This document shows, in pieces, positions 1 to 12,000 of a stretch of DNA of 64,000 bases (position 1 is the first letter of the stretch; the number at the start of each line of letters is the position of its first letter). The stretch lies in NCBI RefSeq assembly GCF_026151205.1, contig NC_087077.1, positions 10,345,983 to 10,409,982 on the forward strand, written 5' to 3'. Under the pieces are notes generated by a model that saw nothing but the letters and a program-made list of their open reading frames with translations, was not told where the DNA came from and did not search any database. This DNA comes from Bolinopsis microptera. Lineage: Eukaryota; Ctenophora; Tentaculata; Lobata; Bolinopsidae. A program made the position numbers and the translations under genes.

Positions 1-2
1 AA

Positions 3-3000
3 TTCTCGCTAGATAGTGAGCCAGTCCATGTTCCTTACGAAGCCAGTGAAACAGATACTAGCCACAAATATGATGCTACTAAAAACAACATCATCTCATG
101 GGCCGAACCCAAGTCACCAAAAGCTACAGACGTATCTGAGGTTGAGGAGTCAGTTCTCTTTGTTACAGATAAACCTGGCAACATTGACCTTGACTCTTCA
201 CCTCCTCCTAACAGAGACAGAAGAGAGAGCAATGTACAAGGAGGCCGAAAGAGCCGAACTCCAGATTATATCCCGAGAAATCCTCCTAGTGATGGACCTG
301 GTGATGGATCTGATAACGGAGATTTCAGGCGGCGAACACTTTCTAGTGACTCTACGATGCCTTATCCTCGAAAACCGAAAAGGTATTCCTCACTCAACCT
401 TCTACCTCCTTCAGATTTGATGGGGAGAAGTACAAGTTTTTCTCCCGAAGAAAGATATCCTCAAGTTCAAAGCAGCCGTGAGGTGTTTGATACTCCTAAG
501 CGGAAGAAGGCTATATCATTCGGCATGGCAGAGGAGAGATCTCCGAGGTTAGATTTTGTAAAACCAGCAGCTAATCAAAGTGGTCCACCTGTTATACCTT
601 TTAGGTCGACTGGTTCCCCTTCAAATACATCTATGTTTTCGAGCACAGACATTCCGCCTGTGAACATGCAGAGAACCAGATCGCAGTCTGATAATGATGT
701 GCCAATGCTTAACTTCCGGGAAGATAAGAAATCTGGCACTGAAAAGTTCAAGAGTTGGTTGTTCGGAAAAGTCAAACCTAATCGCCGTAAATCACCTTCT
801 GAAAGCGATTGCCAGTCAAATCTGCAGAGGTCACCAAGGTTAGAGCAGAGACCCTTCTTACACATTTCAAACGTTACTGTCGTTAACAATTCTAAACTAT
901 CTCTAAATGGAAGTTTAGCTGAAGAAAATGAAATTGTGACTGACGGCCCATCAGAGGTTACACTATCTCAATCTCTTCTTATTCCGGGTATCAAACTGGA
1001 AAGACCCAATTCTCTCACTCTAGAACGACCATCATCTTACTCTGGGCGAGCTGTGTCACCAATGGACAGTGATGTTACTCCAAAACCGATCCAGAAAACA
1101 CCCTCAGCAAATGATATCCTTTGCAGTAATACTGCCTACACAAACTGGCTTAATACTCTTTCTGCAATTCAGGATGAAAAACCAGGTTCTGTTCGCAATC
1201 TTCTCAATGTACCCAAACCCCCTTGTCACCGAAAAACCCATTCAGAAGGTCGGCAAATTGATGTAACCTTTATGAAAGACTTGTCACCTGTGTCTCCAAC
1301 GGAGAGTAAACCTCCTACTCCACCTCCGTTCGCATCAACTCACAGAGTATCCTCAAGACCTCGAGTGAGATCAGCTATACAAGCCTCTGAAGAACACAAG
1401 ACAAGCCCTCTCAGTGACGCTAAAACACCATCAGCTAACGACATAGACAAATCATGGACGGGCCTTCTTAAGTCTTGGATCGTAGACAATTCAGGATCTC
1501 AGAGTAAGATTAAATCGTCTAATGATGTTAGAAGACAGAATTCTCCTAAAGCGAGACGTCGAGGTTCTGAGATTATAGAGACCGAAATCACATTCCCAAC
1601 TGAAGTTAGCGCATCACCAAGGTTATCTCGGATTGATCTTTCAAGTGATAATCGGTCTCGAGAAAACAGTAAAACAGATAGTTTCTCTGGTGTTTCTGCT
1701 GGTTTAATAAGTAATAATGACTTTTCAGCTGACATCGACTCATTCCTTGAATCTGAAATAGACAAACTGAAAGATTCTTACGTCCCACAAAAACCCTCAA
1801 AGTCTAAGAAGAGAACTAAGAAATCTAAACGGAGATCTAAAGATAAGGAAGTGGGCACACCAACTGTTGATGATTATGATCACGTGCCAAACTGTCCAGG
1901 TGATGATAGTGAGGTTTCAAGAGGTTTTTATGAGGACAAATCATATACCAAAGACAGCGAACCTTGCAAGTTCAACCCGAATGCTCGTTCATTTGACGAT
2001 GGGATTGTGGAACCTGATGGAGTCTCAGCCGAATATATTGAGCCCAAAGAATCTTTACCAGAGAAGAAAATATCTAAATCTCACAAAGATTCTTCACAAG
2101 AGAAGAACCCTAAACCCCACAAAAAGGTTGTCGACGACGAGTTGGATGACACAACCTCGATTAGATCATTCAAATATGATGATGGTTTTCATCGGGGTCA
2201 GTCTTTAACAGTTAGCAGTTACCTTGATGGTGCTCTTGATCAATTAAAATCAAGGTCGGTAACGAACTCCAGTTCATCTGGCGGAGGATTTCCTGAACAA
2301 CCCGGTAATGCAAGGCATTCTGCATCACCAGTGAAGGGTAACTTTGCTCTAAGTGTTGATGGGAACCAGGGAGGAAAACATGGAAGGCATGCTAAGGGAT
2401 CATTTTTGACCCCAGATCGTAATTTAAGTGATGACGGCGATGCGTTCAAGGCCAGGACAAGTTCTGGATTTAACCCATCGTTTGAAAAATCCCCTAGTGT
2501 TGAAATGTTAAAGGTAATTAAATCACCTAAAAGGATAAACGAATCTGCTTGCTTCATTCCTCTTGACCTGAATGTGACTCCACCTCAAAAACCAAAGCGC
2601 ATGATGAGATCCGCCACGATAACCTCTCCTAAATGCAGAAACGACATCGAGAGTGATAATGATGACGTTTTTATCGCCCCAGAGACTGTTCCTGTTACCA
2701 ATAAGTCACATTCTGAGAGTGAACTTAGTGCTCCTGAGAAAGATAACGGGCGGTTATCTCGAAAACTCCTGTTCCCTCGCTGGGCAAGGCGTAGATCGAG
2801 GTCTGAGTCTAACCATGGTCCTGACGGGAGGTCTCATAAAAGTAACAATGAAACGTTTGGTATTCTAAATGCCTCAGAGCTGGACATGGTTATGACTCCC
2901 AAGAAAAACTTTCAAGTGTTCAAACTAGCCGATGGAAGGGAGATTAAGTACGACATGGACACCAAAAAAGAAACTGTCATCAGTAATCCTAATAACGTTG

Positions 3001-6000
3001 TGCAGGAACCTCATCCGGAGTTCACACCTACATCGCTACTCCCTGTGTTAGACCAGCTTGATAGAATACAGTCAACATTCGATGATTTGGCTCTTTGCAT
3101 AGCAGATTCTAATAAACCATCTGGATCTCAAGTCAGAAGAACTAATTCACTGCCGGGAGAGAGCTCTTTTGGGAAGTTTTCTGGAGGTAAAACTCCCCAA
3201 ACTGATCAATGGGGTAAGGATATCGATCTTGACATGAAGGAACTAACTGATCTTATCAACAACTTTTGTCAAGATAAAGGCGATCAAAGAAACTCTGTTG
3301 AAGACATTTTGGACGCAATGGTGAGGTCAAAAGAGAGACATAGTGGTTCTTTTGGTAGTGCACACTCTGGCGACAGCTTCAAATCCATTTCTGCAGAAGA
3401 AGCACCTGTTGTTCATGGTTCTAGGATTGATAATACGAGAAGGAACCTTCTATCAATGCTAACGGATCTAAGCAAATCTAAATCAACCTCCGCCATCAAT
3501 ACATCAGCTTCATCGTCGTCCGGTAATCCCTCTGCTCGCTCAGAGACTGATTTATCAAACCGTAATCGTGATGTGTTAACTGATGGAGGCATCACTGCCA
3601 CGGTAGCTGTAGCACCAATAACTGCGGCAACACTCACCATTCCAACAATACTTGTTGAGCCTCCGTCGAAGGGTAAGACAGACAAGGGTAAAAATAAAGG
3701 ATTGTTTGGAAACCTTAAAGCAAAGAAGCACCACACGAGCGACAAGGACTTGTCTGAGCAAAAATATCGTAGAAAACGAGCGTACAGTGATTCCAGGGCA
3801 TACGAAAAGGAAGAGAAGATTGGATTCTTTGAAAATCTTAAATCTAAAAAGTATCATGAGAGTGATGAATTCAAATTAGATGAAAATGGGTTTTTGGCTC
3901 ATGTCATCAAGACTAAAGAATTTCATAAAAGTAGTGACTGGATTGGTCCAAAACCGAAAATTCAACGAGGATTCACAAATGCTCTCATTAGAGATCCTTC
4001 AATTCCTCAAGATGATCGAAGGCCTTCTGAATATATCTTGCTTCATGATGGGCCTCCTATGTATCACAATCAACGTCCCCATCGGCAGATCATGCTAGAC
4101 TTAGACAGTGACCCAATACAGAATTATTATGAAGACCGAACTCTCTATGATAATCGGTCTCTTCCAAAACAGAAGATTAATGACCAGCGTGTTGATGACA
4201 AGTATGCGACCCTACCAAAGGGCCGGGGTCGGAACATGAGTATCACCCCTCCAGATGATCATTCACTATGGGGGAGCAGCCAGATCAGTGAGCAACCAGA
4301 TGCATCTCTCCGGCGGACTAGATTCAATAGTGACTGTCAAAATAACAATCGACCAATCCCCTCTAGACAGAGAAACTTCAGTGATCATACATTGCATGAT
4401 ATTCAGTCTTTACCCGATATTCCGGGTCTCCAAAATGTCCCCAGGTCAAGGAATAAATCATCTGCCAGCAACTTATCATGCATCACTAGCCCAGCAAGTG
4501 ACGTCAGTGGTTTCTCGGACATAGATTCTCTTCCTAATGTTCCTGATCATCCTATGCCTGAAATCCTAAAATCACAAATGACACGCCCCGACTTCCTTCC
4601 CTTGATTCTTACAGATACAGAGTTAGACGAAGTATTCTCATCGATAAGAGAAACAGATGAAACAGAGTCAAAGAACACTGAAAGTAGCAGTCGGCCAAGT
4701 ACCTTGCCAGTTACATCCACTCCGAGACGCCCTACAAACCTTAAATTAACAACTTCTCCTGAGGAGGGTCCATTCTTTAATTTCGGTAGTGCTTCGAGCG
4801 AGAGTGCTCCAGAGACTCCTAAAGTGTCGGAAGAGGAAGGTAGTCTGAAAGAAACTGAAAGTGTTAAAATGGCTGAGAGTATAAAAGACTCTGATAGTCA
4901 GAAGGAGAAAACTATCTCCCATACAAGCCTCAAAAGCTCCTCTAAGTCTGACGATGTATATTTACTACGGTCAAAAATTAGAGACTCTTATGGGAAAACT
5001 TCGAGTGAAGGCCATACATCACTTGGTGATAACCGACCTGTTGCTTTAGTTGACGTTGCCAAAGCAGACTCTGAAGATACAGTTTTCGTCTCTCGATCTG
5101 AACTCGGACCTGAGTATGGCGTGGATACAGATAAGTCGTACGGTATCTCTCCTACTGGAAGCCTTAGTGATGAGACGATGGACAACATCACCATGCTCCT
5201 AAATATTGAAGCAAGGCTCAATAAGCTGTCTTCTCCAGTCAAGGACGATCAATCAGAAGGAGAGCACAGCCCACTAAAGTATGATGACAGCAGCAGCAGC
5301 AGCAGCTCTCAACAATCACCAGCAGGACAGGTTTCCATGGGGTTTCAACCGGAAATGTCCCCAGGTGGGATTAATTCTATATCTGCTGATCGGGATTCCC
5401 CTATCACTTTCTCAGCAACTGAGAACATCGAGAGCACTGATTCAAAACCTTATTACAACTTGTCGTATGTTAACGATATTTCGTTCAATGATTCCAATAA
5501 TGACAGCTTCAAAGCATCAGTTCCTTGCTCTGATCGGCAGGGTCTCTCGCTAAACCTCGATAGTTCGAGTGATCAACTAGACTCCTCAGTTCAATCTGAC
5601 AATATCTTCGTTTTGAGGGAGGAGCTTGGTAGTAGCTATGGTGGAGACCTGTCAAATGCATCACCCTCTCCACAAAACTCCATTGGTAGTCCTTCTCCGT
5701 CAAAGACAGACTCCTCTAATAGTCCCACAGTTTCAGAGTTCTCTAGAAACTTCATCTCCATATCTAAGGAAGAAGGTGGAAGTGAGGAGTTCTTCTTACC
5801 ATATTCTGTCTACGACGACAGTCCGGACCCAGCACTAACTTCAGTTGATATACATGAGGACGATTATCAGACCATCCATAAGCTTTTGAATGAGATTGAA
5901 GAAGATGGTGCTCCTGAAGACCCACTTGACAGAATACTACGGAGATCCTCCATAGAGTCAGCTTCAAGTTGTGCAACATTCCATTCAGGAATAGAGTCTG

Positions 6001-9000
6001 ACAGTAATTACAACTCTGTAGAGGAAGACGTTGCCTCAGAGTTTGAAGAATTTGATTCTCAAAGGTTCCGATCAATGCCTAATCTGCCGACTCTTGAAGG
6101 TGCCCGCTGTGACCTCAAACAAGCTGAGAGTATTCTGTCCATAGGATCCAACATCAGTTGCAGTGGGCTGTATTCAGAGGACGATGACGCTAGCCTACCC
6201 AGTCAGATCACTGACACGACCATCACCGAGGCTGAAGATTATGCACCTCATTTCGTGCTCCTATCATCCTGTGAGCGTATTGATGAGATGGATTATGAAC
6301 AAAACGTCGATGATGACGAAATTCCACCTGGTTATCAAGTTATTGAGTACGGCGCTACTGGCGTTTCAATATTCCCTGAACCATCAAGTGATGGTGAAAT
6401 AAGTTCTGCTGAGGTTGACGGCTTTCAACTTAACAATCTATCAGGACAGAAGACATCAGAACTGTCGGGAAGTTTAGAGATTGATATCGCAGAAAACTGT
6501 GAGCAAACTGTCGGTGACGTCAATACCGAATTATGTCACGTGCGATCTTTAGACCTTGAAAACAGTAAAATGGATGGTCTTATTGTGGAAGACGTGAGCG
6601 ACTCAGTCGAAAATATTTCCTGCCTAACACTTTCGACTTATGAAATATTCGACTCTGAAGATATTGATGATGTTGAACACCTATCTGTCACTGAAGAAAT
6701 GGTGGAACCAAAGCTGGCTTTGTTCGATGCTAGAGTTGCAGGCGTTTCAGCCGCTAGAGCTAGACCCATTGAAGAGAAATACAATACCTCACCTTTTAAG
6801 ATCGTGATTCCATCAAGAGATGAGATTCTGTCACCTGTCAGCGAGTACTTTACAGATGTAGATACTTACTACACTTCGGCAGATGATGATGTGACATCTG
6901 CACAGGAGGAGGATTGCTTTGATTTGTCGGATCTGGAGAAACATGACGGAGATAGTGAGCCTGATCACGAGTCTGCAGCAGCTGATGAAACTACCATGTT
7001 TGACTTTCACCGTGATAGTCTTGTTGAAGAAAAGGCTCCTTCATCTCCTCACGCTTCTCTGGTATCACTGTCTACAACTGAGTGTGCACTATCTAGCCGG
7101 GAGTCAGTTCTTGCCGAGGAGGAGTTATGTGACTCAACAGCGCTTAACAGGATCATGAATACCAAGATAAACAAACTGGATGAATGTATGGCTCAGGAGG
7201 GGTTTGAAGCTGTGTCAGAACCTGTTGTAGACTCGTTCAACACTCATAAATATGAAAATGTCGAAACGTTGGGGTACTACATTGTTGGAGATCTCAATAG
7301 TGATTCCAGTTGTGCTGAGTCACGAGATGATATCGAGGATCCAAACCAATCTTCATCGTCTGGATTTAATCAGAACGATTCCTCCTGTTCGGATGAAATT
7401 ACCCATCTTGGGTCTAGATCTGATGTTGACACTTACTATACGTCAGCGGATGATGACAAGGCTTCGATTCTTGCAGATGATTGTATTGAACCATCTCCAA
7501 GCCCAACAGAGATACCGGATTTTTACTTGGTTGAAGAGGATGCTCTGTCACATTCAGGGTCGCTGACGAGTATGATATTCGATGACAGGTTTGATACTGA
7601 TGACCTGAGTGGAATAAGTGTGGTAGAAGAAAAGATCAAAGTGACCACTTCCTCGCTCATGGATTCGAAGGTACAGTCATTGCTCAAATCACGGGGAAAA
7701 CAGTCAGTACCATCAGATAATGAAAAAACAGACGACAATCTTCTCAAAGAAGAGGCTATCAGTATCAAACCTAGCAGCTCCTGTCTTTCACTTTCTACAG
7801 CTAGCTATTACGGATCTGTTACTACTCTCGACGAGATAGCAGTAGAAGAAGAATGTATTGAGTATAGCTCCTCTGTATTTGATGCTAGAGTTGAGAAGCT
7901 GATCCGAGAAAAGAATTACACCAGGCTCCTGGATGAGTCTGAGATCAGTGTTCATCTTGAAGGTTATCATGAAAATTATTCTCGTGAAAATCCTCGTGGC
8001 AGCAAACAAAGTTTGGCATCACCTCATTCTGAAGATGGCTACATATTGACAGATGCTGACACCTATTATACCTCAGCTGATGATGACAGAGCTTCTGTTC
8101 TGGCAGATGATTGTATTGAACCTTTAGATCCGGCAGTATTACTGGATCTTGAGTTGATGGAAGTTGATGTTTCGTCAGATTCAGAGGAAGTTTCAAGTAT
8201 TGTGTGCGAGGACATGGTATTCGATGATCTGTATGATGACAATCACGAATCTGTTGAAATAATCGTGGAAGAAGACATCAATGTAGATACTATGTCCTCA
8301 TTCATGGATTCAAAAGTGCAGCTCTTACTCAAATTTCAAGAGTTAAAATCGTTGCAGTTAGATGCAGGGAACAAAGCCACCGACGGTGGACTTCTTGAGG
8401 AACACTGCAGTACCGGGCCTGGTAGCTCTTGTATCCCAGTTTCAACGGCTAGCTACACGGAATCTGTTACATTGCTTGATGAGATTGACGTCGAGGAGGA
8501 GCTTTTTGAGCGTAGTTCCTCTGATTTTGATGGTAAAGTGGAACAACTTCTTCAACAAATTGACAACAACGAAATTCTTATGGGACCTAAAATCCGGGTT
8601 GCAGTTGATAACGACCAGGCTGATGAACAAGGTCGTGACAGCAGGCATAGTGTTGCAGTTGATACCGATCAGGCTGATGAAGAAGGTCCTGACAGCAGGC
8701 ATAGTGCGTTATACCCTCCGAGCGAACTTGGAGATGGATACGTGATGACTGATGTAGACACTTATTACACGTCCGCCGATGATGATTGTACCTCGGTGCT
8801 TGCTGACGATTGTATAGTTTGGACTGATGACAACAAAGAAGTCTCCAGTACCAAAGGGAACTTATCGTGGCCTTCGTCAGCTGATGACTCCGCTCAGAGT
8901 TCTGATGAAGATGTTGTAGATTACAATTTTGAGGACCAAACGTTTGTTGACGAAGAACAAAGCAGTTCTAATGAACAAGTAGGTTTGCTTATTGAGAGTG

Positions 9001-12000
9001 CAGCTAGCTCCGATGGAGATGAAGATAAGCTCAATATACCTACTCAAGAATTCCTTTGTTTTGAGTACGATCAAGAAGAAGTTCCACACGTTGTATCGGA
9101 AGTTAGCGTCACTGACGAGTCGGTGATGTTACGAAAAGTTAACAATTTACTCCAAACCATAGTTCCTAGTGGAGATTCTACAAATCTTAACCTCTGTGAG
9201 GAGTCCGTAGTTGATGTGACTGGCACTAAGAATAATTCTGATGAAAAATACCGCGGCAACGAACAAAACATAGCTTCGCACTCTCAAGATGACAGGCATG
9301 ATATATCCAACTATGTGCTAACAGATGTTGATACATATTACACTTCAGCGGACGATGACTACCCTTCTGTCCATGGTGAAGAGTGTATCATCTGGTCAGG
9401 TCCCTCTCTGGAGGACTGCCGAGTTTACGAGTTAGCATCCTCTGAAAACGAGACTGTTTTTGAGGCAGTTGTCCAGGGAGAAGAGGAGTCTTGTTATGAG
9501 ATGTGTGAGAATGGAGGTTGGACATGGTTTGGGCTGGATGAAGATAGCTTGGTTGTGGAAGGTGTAGGAAGCTCAGATGACAATGAAGGAACTATCTTAT
9601 CAACTGAGGAATACTTTAGCTCTGGAGATGAAGATGGGTCTATTCGGGCTGAGTGTAAAATACGGATCAGGGATGATACAGTAATGTGGAGTAAAGTCAA
9701 CAGCTTGATAGAAGATCGGATATCAATACACGAAGAAGAGTTCGAGTCTGCAGCAGAGTTAGAGTTTGTCGTAGAAGACACCCCTGAAATTTATATCGAA
9801 GATGAACCGTACACTGTCTCCGAATTTAGAATAGCCTCACCAAATGACGACTCTTCGTTCGAACTTCTAGAATTGTCGACTGTAGAGCTGTTAGAGGTCT
9901 CTGATGGGCAGGAAATATGCCGAACACCTGACCTCTCTACTTACAACCCAGCTGAACAGAAAGTGATCCAGACTGATGCAGAGACATACTACTCCTCCCC
10001 TGATGACGACTGTGCTTCACAAGGTCATGAAGATTGTCTGGCTGATAGTGCTCCTGTTGATAGTATCAACCTACGTTTTGAGGGTATACCAACTACTGTT
10101 TGCTTGCCTGATCTCGGGTCTGTTGCTCTCAATCTCTCTCAAAGTAACATTACTGACCTCCCATCTCCAGATTCCGACTTGACTCCAATGAATGCTCATG
10201 ATCCGGAAAAGACGCCGATGATTGCTCGAAGGTCTTTTGACGCTCCAATGAATGCTCCTGATCCGGAAAAGACTCCGAAGGTTATTCGAAGGTCGTTTGA
10301 CAATACCGAAAATCTCAGCGATGATAGTGACAGCGACCCTTTGTCAACATCTCCCCAATTCGAAGATATAGTCAAGCTAAACCCAACGTTCATTATCAAA
10401 GACGAGTCAGACTCATCAATGGTGATGGTTGATATAAATGACAATAATCCGGTCTCCGAAGCTTCTGCTATACCAGTTGAAAGAGATCACTGTCAACAGT
10501 TTCTATTGGAATGCCATTACAGCTCAGCCAACGAAACAACTCACTCGGATGGTTTGACAGCATACATGAGCTTTGAAAATCTACCAACTGAGAGGGCTAG
10601 CAGTTCAGCTTCACAAGAATCACTTACTAAGATATCAGCTCTATCAAGTGGTAGTAATTCCAGCTTACCAATTGACAGTGATGTTGAACAAGTTCAGCTA
10701 TCTAGTGTTGATATCAGCTCACCTAAACTGGTTGAAGAAAAACGAGTTAAAAAGTTCCGCAAGAAACGGAAGTCTTCTCAGAATTGTCCAGCAGTCCAAG
10801 ATTCCACCACAAGCCAAGATGAGCACTCTGACTATGTTTACGTGGAACGACCTAGACCTGGCAGTCACAAGAGAGCTGCAGCTGTGGTAGAAGTGACTGA
10901 TGTGCCGGTAGTGACAGTTGAAGTGAAAGAGGAGCTCACAGTTTCACCTCCAAAGGAAACACAGATTGCTCTGGAGGTGGAAGAGGTCCCTCAATCTCCT
11001 TCTAAAGACATTATTGCGCTGAATCTGAGTTTGGAACAGGATAGCTTCGAGCAACTAAAGTGTGCAGCTTCTGAAACCCCGATTAGTATAAGGCGAGATA
11101 GTCCTAGTGAGGGTCAGTCAGAACAAAAAATGGAGAGCGATGGTTCATCCGAACCGGCCAAGATCGTTACAATTGATGTTGCTGACAAATTATCTGAACA
11201 ATGCTGTTCGAAGGTGACTGAGGGAAATACTAAGGGGTCGCAGATATCTGAAGAGTCGGACTTAGAGTTTCTTTCTGTCCTCCACGGACTCAAACCAATT
11301 CCTAAATCAGACTTTTATGAGGTCAAACGGACAGTTAGCCCCATTAAGAGGAAACCGTCCAAGCGACACATGCAATCCTGGGCTCGACACCTTCTAAGTG
11401 AGAGAACTTCCTCTCCCGAATCCATAACCATGGAAACTGTCGATGCCACTGAGGCCTCAGAAATCTTAGTTGCTCTTAACCCTTTGGAAACCGTTGTAGC
11501 CACTCCAGTTGAATCTCTTCTTCAGTCATTCTCTCCAGCCTTCTCTGGTGGTACTTTCTCTAAACATCGAATCCTATCTAGTCCCAGAACTAATTCGACT
11601 TCCGACAAGGCAGTAGAGCGGACAGCAGATGATGAAATCGAGGGAATATACTTCAGTGGAAAATCTTTTCCAATCAAAGCCAACAAAATTCAAACCGCTG
11701 GACTGTCTTCTGTATTGTTTGATGACAAATCCGAGCTATCAGACGTCGACGAGGATATGGAGAAATTTGAGGAGCAAATGTGTCGTGAAAACTTCAAAGC
11801 TGTGATGAATGAGCTCATATTCGCTGTTGGAATGTTCGGAGAGGGATCTCAAACTGAGTCCTCTCCTACATCTACTCCCCGGACTAAAGGTGAACCAACC
11901 GAACCCACTCCATCAACCTCTAACTTCTTGGACCTCTCCATGTGCGAATCGTCTTGTGACGAAATGGGGAGGGTACAAGAGGCTATACATCAGCAGTACT

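Noticed and set aside
357-359. ATG at 357 as the start of the giant protein
   Set aside because: The frame is open for 118 more codons to the window edge with the same composition, so the true start is upstream.
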